From contig NZ_RCCJ01000001.1 of assembly GCF_003664005.1 (NCBI RefSeq), positions 434,001 through 498,000 on the forward strand: a stretch of 64,000 nucleotides of DNA, given 5' to 3'. Each line of letters opens with the position of its first letter. Position 1 is the stretch's first letter. The notes below the pieces were generated by a model, which worked only from the letters and a program-made list of their open reading frames with translations, was not told where the DNA came from and did no database searches. This stretch comes from Hydrogenivirga caldilitoris (GTDB taxonomy: Bacteria > Aquificota > Aquificia > Aquificales > Aquificaceae). Made by a program: the position numbers and the translations under genes. This document shows positions 35,550 to 43,988 of the stretch, piece after piece.

Positions 35550-35580
35550 TGATAATAATTCTCATTTGGGGTTTTGTCAA
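35550..35580 (-). promoter_or_regulatory. leuA promoter with overlapping Fur-like box
   Basis: On the minus strand a perfect TTGACA (35575-35580) and TATTAT (35552-35557) are 17 bp apart, and GGAGG follows before the leuA ATG. TGAGAATTATTATCA at 35550-35564 matches the 7-1-7 Fur consensus TGATAATnATTATCA at 13 of 14 fixed positions and covers the -10 box. The -35 overlaps the end of the upstream gene. Fur control of leuA is an inference; a Fur gene is partly in this window. Confidence 0.6.
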
Positions 35581-36470
35581 CCTATCATATCCATGACCTT
35601 CTTAAGGCTGACACGCATTCTCTCTATAGCCTTAGCAAGTTTACCTATCTCGTTCTCCGACTGGTAAGGGATCGGCTGTTCAATCTCCCCCTTGCTTATC
35701 TTCTCAGCCCTGTCTCTGAGGGCATCTATGGGCTTAAACACTCTGAAGTTAAGTATCAGCAGTATTATCCCCGACATGAGTATGAACACACCGCCCACAA
35801 GACCACCGTTTACGATACCATCAATTCTTGCCTGTTCCATAACCTTATCAAAGGGAACGTAGACGAGGACGGCACCATTTACCTGACCGACAGGCCAGTT
35901 AGGGTCTTCCTTGGGATTGTACAGATTTCTCACAGCAACAGGCATGTCCTCAACCTTGCCGTGGCACCGCAAACAGCCCTTTTTGGGTATGACAGAGAAG
36001 GCTTTTATAAAGTATTCCTTCCCACGATGGAGGGTTATCCCCTCAAACTCTTTCAGGTTCTTAGATTTCAGGTAGGCTATGATCCAGAGCTCGGTTTCGT
36101 TGGGTTTATCTTTCGGATTCAAAGGTTTTACGGCAACCTGTCTGAGCTGCATATCCGGAATCTCCTGGTTTACCCGTGTGAAGATGGAAGCTGTGAAAAA
36201 GGAGGAGGACTGAGCTTCAAGAATGAAGTCCTGGCTTGTACACCCGGCAGCAAGGAGTTCATCAACTTTAGGTCTCAAGGTTGAACGTACATAATCCCTT
36301 GAGGCTTTTACAAAGGCCATAGTGGTCTCTATTCTACTTCTTGCAGAGTCAATGGCTTTATTGATGGTTGACCTGTATATAAAGAAACCCACTCCCGTAC
36401 CTATGAGTATTCCCGTTATAACGATAACGAATGAAATCTCAGCCCTTATGCTTCTGAAAAACACCTTCAT
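35577..36470 (-). CDS. DUF3365 haem-type sensor with HAMP domain and no output domain
   Basis: This 297-residue membrane protein has helices near 12-31 and 219-241. The periplasmic part between them is DUF3365-like, with a single CxxCH haem c motif at Cys166, Cys169 and His170 (GCLRCHGKVED). A HAMP region (242-293: RVFKPIDALRDRAEKISKGE) is followed by the end SLKKVMDMIG. No kinase, cyclase or methyl-accepting domain is present, so output must pass through partners. Its start overlaps the PATAN gene by 4 nt. Redox or gas sensing is likely but unproven. Confidence 0.8.
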   Translation of the reverse strand: MKVFFRSIRAEISFVIVITGILIGTGVGFFIYRSTINKAIDSARSRIETTMAFVKASRDYVRSTLRPKVDELLAAGCTSQDFILEAQSSSFFTASIFTRVNQEIPDMQLRQVAVKPLNPKDKPNETELWIIAYLKSKNLKEFEGITLHRGKEYFIKAFSVIPKKGCLRCHGKVEDMPVAVRNLYNPKEDPNWPVGQVNGAVLVYVPFDKVMEQARIDGIVNGGLVGGVFILMSGIILLILNFRVFKPIDALRDRAEKISKGEIEQPIPYQSENEIGKLAKAIERMRVSLKKVMDMIG

Positions 36471-37600
36471 TCCCGGCTCCTCCTAACCCGCTTTAAAAAT
36501 GCGCTCCTATGATCATCATAGGGGATCTCTTCCGCCAACCTCTCTATGAACTCGTCAAGTTTACTGGCAGGGACACTCTCTTCGTCCCAGCCGAACTCAT
36601 CAAAGAGCTTTTTCCATACTATCTTCGCGACGGGACCCATCTCATCCAGGAGTGCTTCCTTTATCTCATTAAGTTTCTGCGGAGGGACTCTGTCTATTAC
36701 TTCCTCTGAGGCTTTGAGACTGAACCTGACAGGGCTCGGATTTGTATCCACGTATAGAGGGTAGAGGGTGAACCTTCCGGGAAAGTCCACATCCTCTTCG
36801 CTCACCTCATCTATGCTAAATAAACCCTGGAGCAGTCCCTTTACCTCTTTACCCCTGTAAAAGAACTGGTAATATCTCCTTGCTCTTCCTCCGTCAAGGT
36901 AAAGCAGCGCACTCATCCTCCTACCTTTTATATCGTCCCTTACCGCGTCCATTTCGGCTTTTTCCGTTATATCACCTTCTTTAATAACCTCCAGGCGCAC
37001 CATGGAAAGGAGCAGGGGTACAAAGTCTGGCTCCAGCAGGAACGTGCTTACAAAACCACCCCTTGAGTTTATCCTTATGTATTGAACGGCTTTCTCACCG
37101 CTCCTTTCCGGAGCGAAGATTCCAGCAGGGTCTCCATTGTAAAAGATAACCATACCTACAGGCTCTCGCTTTGTATGGAAAAGCATGTAGCCGTTAAAGT
37201 GGCTCTTCTTTGCGAGTGTCTTGAACTGGTCAATATCTATGTGAGATAAGGAGGATGTAGGGTGGAATTCATCTCCGTAACCTGCCAGACAGAGGGGTCC
37301 ATCCCTTTCAGGGTTAAAGTCGTTCCTCAAGCCGTGTACGATACTTACAGGGTCTGTTTCTATTATCTCTAACATACCTGTTTGGGGAAACCCGTAAGTG
37401 GTATAGTTGGTTTCCTCTATTCCCCTTTTGCTAACTATAAAGATTCTGTTAATTTCCCCATCGTAAAAGGGAATGTAATCCTCAGCGTCCCAGCTGGTTA
37501 TCTTCACGTATCCTGTAAACTTTCTGCGTCTTAAATCCTCTATAAGGGCTTCTGTATTAACAAGTTCCAGGTTTATCTTTTCTTTTACTTCTTGGCGCAT
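36467..37600 (-). CDS. PATAN-like double-domain protein A
   Basis: The 377-residue soluble protein has two PATAN-like units: RRKFTGYVKITSWDAEDYIP with GEINRIF, and KKSHFNGYMLFHTKREP with YNGDPAGIF. Its C-terminal 80 residues (ALLDEMGPVAKIVWKKLFDEF, split here as ALLDEMGPVAK and IVWKKLFDEF) match the end of the paralogue at 39813-41000. PATAN proteins usually link two-component or GTPase signals to motility machines. It overlaps mglA by 16 nt and the DUF3365 sensor by 4 nt, so the three are translated together. Confidence 0.7.
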   Translation of the reverse strand: MRQEVKEKINLELVNTEALIEDLRRRKFTGYVKITSWDAEDYIPFYDGEINRIFIVSKRGIEETNYTTYGFPQTGMLEIIETDPVSIVHGLRNDFNPERDGPLCLAGYGDEFHPTSSLSHIDIDQFKTLAKKSHFNGYMLFHTKREPVGMVIFYNGDPAGIFAPERSGEKAVQYIRINSRGGFVSTFLLEPDFVPLLLSMVRLEVIKEGDITEKAEMDAVRDDIKGRRMSALLYLDGGRARRYYQFFYRGKEVKGLLQGLFSIDEVSEEDVDFPGRFTLYPLYVDTNPSPVRFSLKASEEVIDRVPPQKLNEIKEALLDEMGPVAKIVWKKLFDEFGWDEESVPASKLDEFIERLAEEIPYDDHRSAFLKRVRRSRE

Positions 37601-38148
37601 GCTTTCTCTAATAAGATTTTTCTGACAATTGCCTGGAAGGTTTCCAAAACCCCCTTACCTTCCGTAGCTACAGCCTCTATATGCTCAGTCCCCCAAGGAT
37701 TACATACGGGCTCAAGCTCATCTACGGGGAGTGCATCAGGCACGTCCCTTTTGTTGTACTGAACCACAACGGGCAGAGAATATAGATCAAAGCCCTGCTC
37801 CTTAAGAACGGCGGCTGTCTCTCTGAGAACGAGAAAGTTTATATTCTCCCTCTCTTTGGAACTGTCTACGACGAAAACCAGTCCGTCCACGCCTTTCATT
37901 ATCACCTTTCTAAGAGGATGAAGTCTGAACTGCCCCGGTGTGGTAAGAACCTTGATGTCAATATTTTGACCCTCAAGATTTATGGAGCTTAGGAACATTT
38001 CAACGAAGAGTGTCCTGTTCTCGTCGGTCTCCATAGATATGTAATCACCCTTAGTTATGCCTTTGCTTTTAAGAAGGTCATACAGAACCTTAACGTTGGT
38101 ACTCTTGCCAGCCAGAGATGCCCCGAAGTAAACCACCTTTAACTTCAT
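37585..38148 (-). CDS. mglA: MglA-like Ras-type small GTPase
   Basis: A 187-residue GTPase of the bacterial MglA family. The P-loop is GASLAGKST at residues 9-17, the switch region has TTPGQFRLHP (Thr70-Pro-Gly-Gln73), VVDSS follows, and the guanine motif NKRD is at 132-135. MglA sets cell polarity and steers type IV pili or gliding; Gln73 aligns with the usual switch II glutamine position. It overlaps the roadblock gene by 4 nt and the PATAN protein by 16 nt. Confidence 0.9.
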   Translation of the reverse strand: MKLKVVYFGASLAGKSTNVKVLYDLLKSKGITKGDYISMETDENRTLFVEMFLSSINLEGQNIDIKVLTTPGQFRLHPLRKVIMKGVDGLVFVVDSSKERENINFLVLRETAAVLKEQGFDLYSLPVVVQYNKRDVPDALPVDELEPVCNPWGTEHIEAVATEGKGVLETFQAIVRKILLEKACAKK

Positions 38149-38636
38149 TTCGCCCCCAGTATCTTGTTGAGTTTGTCTTCAATTGCTTCAGGGGAGAGCT
38201 TCAGCAGCTTTGAAGGCTTCGGTTTTACCGAAGAGAATATCCTATTTAGCTCGTCTGCAAGCTCTTTTAAGAAGAGCCTGACGGTTCCCAAGGCAACGCT
38301 CTTTGGGCAAAGTACACCTACAAGAAACCTTTCACCTACAGCTTTAACCACAACATTCTGTTTCTTGCTCTCGTACTGAATGGCGTCAAGGAGGTCTTCC
38401 TTGGATACCATCTTTGCCATTTCAAAGGCGGCGCCGAATATACCGCTTATTATGCTTGCGAGAAATTCAGCCTGGGTTTCATCAAGGTTCTTTCCGTAAA
38501 AGGAGATGATACGTCCAGCGTCGTCCGAGAGGAGTACGAGGTCAGCTTCTGTCCTTGCCACAAAGTTTTTTAGGGCATTGATAAGCTTCCTCTCAACCTC
38601 CTCGTCTATCTCGTACTGGACTATGTCAAGTTCCAT
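38145..38636 (-). CDS. Roadblock/LC7 protein, likely MglB-type GTPase-activating partner
   Basis: The 163-residue protein contains a roadblock/LC7 domain: ADLVLLSDDAGRIISFYGKN, FLASIISGIFGAAFEMAKM, KQNVVVKAVGERFLVGVL, then a C-terminal helical tail (KLSPEAIEDKLNKILG). MglB roadblock proteins stimulate GTP hydrolysis by MglA. The adjacent mglA overlaps by 4 nt (ATGA), which fits a complex. The ATG at 38636 is preferred because AGGAGG is 5 nt upstream; the first Met of the open frame at 38666 has no such motif. Confidence 0.87.
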   Translation of the reverse strand: MELDIVQYEIDEEVERKLINALKNFVARTEADLVLLSDDAGRIISFYGKNLDETQAEFLASIISGIFGAAFEMAKMVSKEDLLDAIQYESKKQNVVVKAVGERFLVGVLCPKSVALGTVRLFLKELADELNRIFSSVKPKPSKLLKLSPEAIEDKLNKILGAK

Positions 38637-38684
38637 CCTATCCTCCTGGAATAAATGATAAACCAAAACCTTTCACCTTCAACC

Positions 38685-39800
38685 TCACTTAAGAAGGTCC
38701 ATAACCTTCTTTATACTGAGCCTCATTCTATCAAAGGCTTCGGCAAGTCTTCCGATTTCGTCCCTTGACTCTATTGGTATCTTCTGGTCAACGTCTCCCA
38801 TACTTATCCTCTCGGTATGCTCTATGAGAGTATTTATCGGGTCTTCAACGTATTTCTTGAATATCATGTAGCTTATAAAGAAACTGAATATGAGTCCGAC
38901 GAAGACGAACATAAGTATGTAAACACCTATCTGTTTGTAGGAGTCTATCACTGGTGTCAGGTCGTAGCCCATAAGCAGGAGTCCTACGTTTCTTCTTGAA
39001 AAGTCAAATATAGGCTTTGCCATAACCGCGTAGTTCTGAACCACAATAACCGTCTCCGGTTTGTCCTTTGCCTTGAGCATAAGCTCCCTAAGTATAGGGT
39101 TTGTCTCGTAATAAAGGAGGTAGGAACCGATCTTTTCTGCCTTTACAGCCCACTCGGCATGAGCTGCTGCCTTTTTGTCTATTAGGACTACAGTATCCAT
39201 ACCTACGAGTCCCTTGAGGTCATCAAGTATAGGGTTGAAGGGTGTTATGAGTTCCACAGCTCCCAGATACTCGTTCCCTTCCATTACAGGGTATGCACCT
39301 GTAACTATCGCCCTTCTCAATCCTATCTCTATCCCCTTCTGAGGAGCCCTCCTTTCGGCGACAGTGACTATTATCCTCCTGAACTTGGAAACGTCTATTC
39401 CAAATCTCTCCGGATTCCAGCTTCTGAAGAAGGAGATGGCGACAGGAGCCAGGAAGTGAAGTCTAAGGTCGTATATGCCCGTTAAGGTTTCAAGGTCTGT
39501 TCTCACCTTTACATACTTGTAAAGGAGGTCCCTGTTTTTGCTTTTAAAGGCTTTCTTCACGTCCGGGTCTTGGCTCACAAGGTAGGCAACCGAAAGACCT
39601 GCGTTCTCCCTCGTTTTAATTTGTTCAAGGAACAGTTTGTATCCGTTGTTTAAGGTCTCCTCAGCCTGCTTCCTTAACTGCTCTTGCAGGAGATAGTAAC
39701 TAACAGCAGCAACAGATGCTATGAGGACAACCAGTATTATTACGTTCGGGACAACGAACTTCTCTATAAGCGAAGCGTTCTTAAAGTATCTGCCTACCAT
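38685..39800 (-). CDS. Cache-type membrane sensor with HAMP domain and no output domain
   Basis: The 371-residue protein has an N-terminal helix (NVIILVVLIASVAAVSYYLL), an extracytoplasmic Cache-like sensor (PEVKK-type pattern and IGLRRAIVTGAYPVMEGNEY), a second helix near 295-318 (IGVYILMFVFVGLIFSFFIS), and a HAMP region ending RMRLSIKKVMDLLK. No kinase or methyl-accepting domain follows, exactly like the DUF3365 sensor at 35577, whose end is similar (RMRVSLKKVMDMIG). It lies between PATAN protein B and the roadblock gene, 12 and 48 nt away. Confidence 0.8.
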   Translation of the reverse strand: MVGRYFKNASLIEKFVVPNVIILVVLIASVAAVSYYLLQEQLRKQAEETLNNGYKLFLEQIKTRENAGLSVAYLVSQDPDVKKAFKSKNRDLLYKYVKVRTDLETLTGIYDLRLHFLAPVAISFFRSWNPERFGIDVSKFRRIIVTVAERRAPQKGIEIGLRRAIVTGAYPVMEGNEYLGAVELITPFNPILDDLKGLVGMDTVVLIDKKAAAHAEWAVKAEKIGSYLLYYETNPILRELMLKAKDKPETVIVVQNYAVMAKPIFDFSRRNVGLLLMGYDLTPVIDSYKQIGVYILMFVFVGLIFSFFISYMIFKKYVEDPINTLIEHTERISMGDVDQKIPIESRDEIGRLAEAFDRMRLSIKKVMDLLK

Positions 39801-39812
39801 TTACAACCTCCT

Positions 39813-41000
39813 CTAAATTATATCTGGCAGTATGCTTTCAACGCGCCTTAAAAATTCCCTGGCTGCCTCATCCTCTGGTATTTCCCTCTTAAGCTTATCA
39901 ACGACTATCTTTATATGGTTTATAGTCATTGAGCTCTCTTTAAAACCAAACTCGTTCAGCGTCTTTTCCCATATTAACTTCCCAAGAGGTCCTATCTCCT
40001 TTATAAAAGCTGATTTAACCTCCATGACCTTATCCAGAGGCACCTCACTGTCCGAGGTGACGACTTCCTCCTCAACACCCTCTATAACCACCTCAATAGG
40101 CTGAGGTTTTTCAATAAGAGATATATCATATACCCATATGGACCTGTCTGGCAGGTTTTCAACCTTGGTAGCTAACCTCCCCCTTTCAACTTCGTCGTTA
40201 ACAAAGAGACCCTTCTCTTTAACAAGCCTGTCTATATGTTGACCCCTGAAGAACATATCGTATCGGTGTATACCTTCACCCTCTATAACTATAACTGCAT
40301 TCCTCTTTTCCTCTGCGACAAACTTTTCCGCCTCTTCGTAAGTCCTGAAGTTTCTTTCTGTTTTCCTTACGTTGTCAGAGTGCATGGAATAAGCGAAACT
40401 TAACAACTCCGGTTCAAGGGTGTACATGGACATGAAGCTCTTTGCTGGAATGAGGTTTGCGTTTATGTAAGTTACCGCTCTGTCTCCGAAGGACCCGTCA
40501 CCTCCAAACACTGCCACCGGAAAACCCCCTTGGAATATCACGATGCCAAATAGCGTCTCCTCTGTGTAGAGGGCAACGTACCCATCTAAATGACTCCTCT
40601 GAGCGAGGAGAAACTCCTTGTTTATGTCAAGGAAGCTTATTGACACAGGCTCCTGTATGAGGAGACCGTAAGGAAAGAAAACCAAAGACCCATCTTGTTG
40701 TATGTTGTGTCTGTACTCAATTATGCCTACAAGGTCGTCTATGGTCGTTTCTACGAGGGATGCGGTGCCCTCCTTACTTTCTATAGCGAAGTTCTCAGCC
40801 TTGGAGAGGCTCCTGCTTCCATCCGCACCGAAGGTAACTACTTTGTAGGGTGCTCCCTTATTAAAGAGCAGATAATCGTCCTTGCTCCAGTATACTACCC
40901 TGAGGAACCCGGTTATCTCCTTTTTACGGACTTCTTCATAGACCTTGTTTATATTCATCACGTTTATGTCAAGGTCTTTGAATAGAACTCTCTTTACCAT
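39813..41000 (-). CDS. PATAN-like double-domain protein B
   Basis: The 395-residue protein is a paralogue of PATAN protein A. Unit one has KKEITGFLRVVYWSKDDYLL, unit two has RSHLDGYVALYTEETLFGIV followed by GGFPVAVFGG, and the C-terminus has AFIKEIGPLGKLIWEKTLNEF in the same place as in A. The GGGGAG motif directly touches the ATG at 41000, so the exact start is uncertain. It is the first gene of the MglA operon and is followed by a HAMP sensor, just as protein A is. No membrane segment is present. Confidence 0.7.
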   Translation of the reverse strand: MVKRVLFKDLDINVMNINKVYEEVRKKEITGFLRVVYWSKDDYLLFNKGAPYKVVTFGADGSRSLSKAENFAIESKEGTASLVETTIDDLVGIIEYRHNIQQDGSLVFFPYGLLIQEPVSISFLDINKEFLLAQRSHLDGYVALYTEETLFGIVIFQGGFPVAVFGGDGSFGDRAVTYINANLIPAKSFMSMYTLEPELLSFAYSMHSDNVRKTERNFRTYEEAEKFVAEEKRNAVIVIEGEGIHRYDMFFRGQHIDRLVKEKGLFVNDEVERGRLATKVENLPDRSIWVYDISLIEKPQPIEVVIEGVEEEVVTSDSEVPLDKVMEVKSAFIKEIGPLGKLIWEKTLNEFGFKESSMTINHIKIVVDKLKREIPEDEAAREFLRRVESILPDII

Positions 41001-41040
41001 CTCCCCGTTATTCCCCTCTTAGGGTATTTCGGTCATGAAC

Positions 41041-41046
41041 ATTATA
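41041..41046 (-). promoter_or_regulatory. -10 box upstream of the MglA operon
   Basis: TATAAT on the minus strand lies at 41041-41046, overlapping the stop codon region of nth, about 40 nt before the first gene of the operon. No clear -35 box is 16-18 bp upstream. Confidence 0.35.
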
Positions 41047-41728
41047 ACTTTACCTTGCAGGAATCACACAGCTCACATATGGGACACTCCTCACACTTCG
41101 GGTTCTTTGCTATGCACACGTTTTTTCCATGGTTAAGTAGAAGGAAAGAAAATTCAGTCCACTTTTCCTGAGGAACTATATGCCTTAACTCTTCCTCCAC
41201 CTTGTCTGGGTCCTTCTCCTGGGTAAAACCTATCCTCTGGGAGACCCTCAGAACATGCCTGTCCACTATTATCGCCGGAAGACCAAAGGCACCTCCCACA
41301 ACCATGTTGGCAGTTTTTCTACCTACTCCTGGCAGTCTTGTTAACTCCTCAACGGTCCTTGGTATATCGCCACCAAACTCTTTAACGAGAGCTTCACAAC
41401 ACTTTTTCAAGAGCTGTGCCTTCCTTCGGTAGAAGTTTATTGAGCTTATGTCTCTTTCAAGCTCATCCAGGGGTACATTGACTATATCCTGCGGGCTCTT
41501 GTATTTATTAAACAGCCTTTCCCTCAGCTGGTTAACCTTCTTATCTGACTCCTGGGCAGCCAGTATCGCCTCCACCAAGAGCTCAAAGGCATTGTTGTAC
41601 TCAAGTTCAAGCCTTGCATCTGGGTAGAGCTTCTCAAGCCTCTTTACAACCTCTTCTGCTCTTTCCCTCAGCTTTCCAGCTCTTTCAGGAGCTTCTCTAC
41701 GTGACCCTTTGCCTTTACGTTGTACCAT
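41042..41728 (-). CDS. nth: Endonuclease III
   Basis: This base-excision DNA glycosylase and AP lyase removes oxidised pyrimidines. The 228 residues hold the HhH motif LPGVGRKTANMVVGGAFGLP (in parts LPGVGRKTANM), the catalytic aspartate in IVDRHVLRVSQR, and the C-terminal [4Fe-4S] motif C-x6-C-x2-C-x5-C (CIAKNPKCEECPICELC). The ATG at 41728 overlaps bcp by 61 nt, and I see no better start with a ribosome site, so the overlap seems real. A Lys-Arg-rich N-terminal extension precedes the domain. Confidence 0.95.
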   Translation of the reverse strand: MVQRKGKGSRREAPERAGKLRERAEEVVKRLEKLYPDARLELEYNNAFELLVEAILAAQESDKKVNQLRERLFNKYKSPQDIVNVPLDELERDISSINFYRRKAQLLKKCCEALVKEFGGDIPRTVEELTRLPGVGRKTANMVVGGAFGLPAIIVDRHVLRVSQRIGFTQEKDPDKVEEELRHIVPQEKWTEFSFLLLNHGKNVCIAKNPKCEECPICELCDSCKVKL

Positions 41729-42138
41729 GCCTTTGCAATCCTCCCTTCTTCATCTATCAGGAAGGTTGACCTGATTATACCTTTCGTAACCTTCCCGTAC
41801 ATCTTCTTCTCACCGTAAGCCCCGTAAGCTTCAGCCACCTTCTTGTCGGGATCACTTAATAGGGGGAAGTTCAGCCCGTGCTTCTCTTTAAATTTTTTGT
41901 GGGAACTGACACTGTCTGGGCTGACTCCGACAACAAGGTAACCCTTTGATACCAGCGGATTCAGGTTGTCCCTAAAATCGCATGCTTCAACCGTGCACCC
42001 AGGGGTATCGTCTTTTGGGTAGAAGTAGAGTATCAGCTTCCTACCCTTGAAATCCTTAAGACAAAACTCTCTCTCTTCTCCCTTTTCATCTATACCCTTA
42101 AGACAAAAATCTGGTGCCTTATCGCCCTCTTTAAGCAT
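41668..42138 (-). CDS. bcp: Bcp-type peroxiredoxin
   Basis: The 156-residue protein is a bacterioferritin-comigratory (PrxQ) peroxiredoxin. The peroxidatic Cys48 is in PKDDTPGCTVEACDF, with the resolving Cys53 five residues on. GVSPDSVSSHKKFKEKHGL and RSTFLIDEEGRI are family marks. It reduces peroxides with thioredoxin electrons. GGGAGGATAAGG precedes the ATG. Its 3' end overlaps nth by 61 nt. A promoter would lie in the 34-nt gap to the divergent DUF5752 gene. Confidence 0.95.
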   Translation of the reverse strand: MLKEGDKAPDFCLKGIDEKGEEREFCLKDFKGRKLILYFYPKDDTPGCTVEACDFRDNLNPLVSKGYLVVGVSPDSVSSHKKFKEKHGLNFPLLSDPDKKVAEAYGAYGEKKMYGKVTKGIIRSTFLIDEEGRIAKAWYNVKAKGHVEKLLKELES

Positions 42139-42172
42139 CCTTATCCTCCCGTTTCAGTTTAACATTTATTAT

Positions 42173-42784
42173 ATGGCTCCTTTTATATTTAAGTCAGAGC
42201 TGTGGACAGCCCAGTATACAGGTGTTAAGGTAAACACACTGGCCGCTTTTATGAGAGTTCTGCAAGAGATAGACGAGGACTCTATATACTATCACCTTTA
42301 CAGGAACCTCTTTGAGTACCACTTGCTCCCTACAGATTATGGAAACAGTTTTGCCTACTGGCTGGCTGAAAACGGTTTTCCAGTCTTGGCGGAGAAGTTT
42401 TCTGCTATAGACCTTATGGAGTGTGTATGTATAGAGGATATAAGGGAGGAGATGTTGAACATACTCCACAGCGAGCCAAACGGTTTTGAGAGGCTCTGTA
42501 AACCCTTTTATTTTATAAGGGCGGTCAGGAAGGTTGTAGATACCGGAGTAACAGCAAACAACTTGGAGGAGTTTAAGAAAGGGTTAAGTAGAGTTGGGGT
42601 GCATTCCCTCTTTTACCATCTTGTAACCTCAAGGCTTGTAAACCGTGAGCCTGTGAATGACTTTTCCAAGTGGTTGAGGTCTATAGGTGAAGAAAGCCTG
42701 GCTGTCAAAATAGACAAGATAGACCTTATGGCACACAGCCTCTATGAAGTCAGAGAAATGATCATTACCAATCTGGAGAGTTAA
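42173..42784 (+). CDS. DUF5752-type protein with internal duplication
   Basis: The 203-residue protein consists of two similar halves. FIFKSELWTAQYTGVKVNTL pairs with FYFIRAVRKVVDTGVTANNL, and NSFAYWLAENGFPVLAEKFSAIDLM (in parts FAYWLAENGFPVLAEK) pairs with DFSKWLRSIGEESLAVKIDKIDL. Such DUF5752-like proteins occur beside trehalose or sucrose glycosyltransferases; here treT starts 1 nt after its stop. A carrier or regulatory role for the transferase is inferred. The ATG at 42173 is chosen since the longer frame enters the bcp region. AT-rich DNA adjoins the ATG with no Shine-Dalgarno motif. Confidence 0.7.
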   Translation: MAPFIFKSELWTAQYTGVKVNTLAAFMRVLQEIDEDSIYYHLYRNLFEYHLLPTDYGNSFAYWLAENGFPVLAEKFSAIDLMECVCIEDIREEMLNILHSEPNGFERLCKPFYFIRAVRKVVDTGVTANNLEEFKKGLSRVGVHSLFYHLVTSRLVNREPVNDFSKWLRSIGEESLAVKIDKIDLMAHSLYEVREMIITNLES

Positions 42785-42785
42785 A

Positions 42786-43988
42786 ATGCTTGAAGAGTAC
42801 ACAAAATATATAGACGAAGGTACACTGAGTGAACTGAAGCAACTTGCACAAGAGCTTAAAGGTGTAAAAATCTTGCATGTGAACTCCACCAAGCTCGGCG
42901 GCGGTGTAGCAGAGATACTCCACCGTATGGTCCCTCTGATGAACGAGCTCGGGATTGAAACTCGCTGGGAGGTGATAAAAGGAGAGCTGGAGTTCTTCAA
43001 GGTTACAAAGAAGATACACAACCTACTTCATATGCCCGGTAAGGAGGCTCTTACCCATCAAGACGTTATAACTTACATGAGGCAAACTTACGAAAATGTG
43101 TCCTATATAGACACTGACCCTTACGACGTTGTTTTTATCCACGACCCCCAACCCTTAGGCTTGATAGTTAAGAAGAGAAAGGGACAGAGGTGGGTTTGGA
43201 GGTGTCACATAGACATATCAACGCCAGATGAAGGTGTATGGAAGTTCCTTGAGATGTTTGTGAATGGTTATGACGGGAGTATATTCCACATACCTGAGTT
43301 TGTCAGGGAAGGTGTACAGATTCCTGCCTTTGTCATACCTCCTTCCATAGACCCACTTCATGACAAGAATATTGAGTTGAGTGAAGAATTTATAAATTCG
43401 GTATTGGAGAGATTCGGGATAGACCCGGAAAAGCCCATAATTCTTCAAGTTTCAAGATTTGACCGTCTAAAGGACCCCTTGGGGGTAATGGAGGCGTATA
43501 AGCTTGTTAAGCGGAGGTACGATTGCCAACTCGTCCTTGCAGGCTCTTTCGCCGCGGACGACCCAGAAGGGGAAGAGGTCTATAAGGAAGTAATGGAAGC
43601 TAAAGGTGATGATAAGGATGTGTTTATCCTGAATCTTCCTCCCGACAGCCATAAGGAGATTAACGCCCTTCAGAGGGCAGCTACTGTTGTAGTACAGAAA
43701 TCAATAAGGGAAGGCTTTGGCCTTGTGGTTTCTGAAGCTATGTGGAAGTATAAACCGGTTGTGGGAAGTAACATAGGTGGAATTAAAAGACAGATAGTAA
43801 ATGGTGTAACGGGGTATCTTGTGAATAGTGTGGAAGGCACAGCCTTCAGAATTAAGCAACTCCTTGCCAACGTGAAAGATAGAGAGGAGATGGGTAAGAA
43901 TGCCCATGAGAGAGTAAGGCATAGCTTCCTAATAACAAGGCATATAAGTGACTATTTACTTGTAACCTGCAAACTTCTCAAGCCTTGA
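42786..43988 (+). CDS. treT: Trehalose synthase (TreT-type glycosyltransferase)
   Basis: The 400-residue family GT4 transferase makes trehalose from glucose and NDP-glucose. Marks are KILHVNSTKLGGGVAEILHR, WVWRCHIDISTPDEGVW, PPSIDPLHDKN, ILQVSRFDRLKDPLGVMEAY and REGFGLVVSEAMWKYKPVVG (conserved acceptor and nucleotide sites). It is nearly fused to the DUF5752 gene and its end overlaps convergent otsB by 33 nt. A reverse role, release of glucose from trehalose, is possible. Confidence 0.88.
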   Translation: MLEEYTKYIDEGTLSELKQLAQELKGVKILHVNSTKLGGGVAEILHRMVPLMNELGIETRWEVIKGELEFFKVTKKIHNLLHMPGKEALTHQDVITYMRQTYENVSYIDTDPYDVVFIHDPQPLGLIVKKRKGQRWVWRCHIDISTPDEGVWKFLEMFVNGYDGSIFHIPEFVREGVQIPAFVIPPSIDPLHDKNIELSEEFINSVLERFGIDPEKPIILQVSRFDRLKDPLGVMEAYKLVKRRYDCQLVLAGSFAADDPEGEEVYKEVMEAKGDDKDVFILNLPPDSHKEINALQRAATVVVQKSIREGFGLVVSEAMWKYKPVVGSNIGGIKRQIVNGVTGYLVNSVEGTAFRIKQLLANVKDREEMGKNAHERVRHSFLITRHISDYLLVTCKLLKP

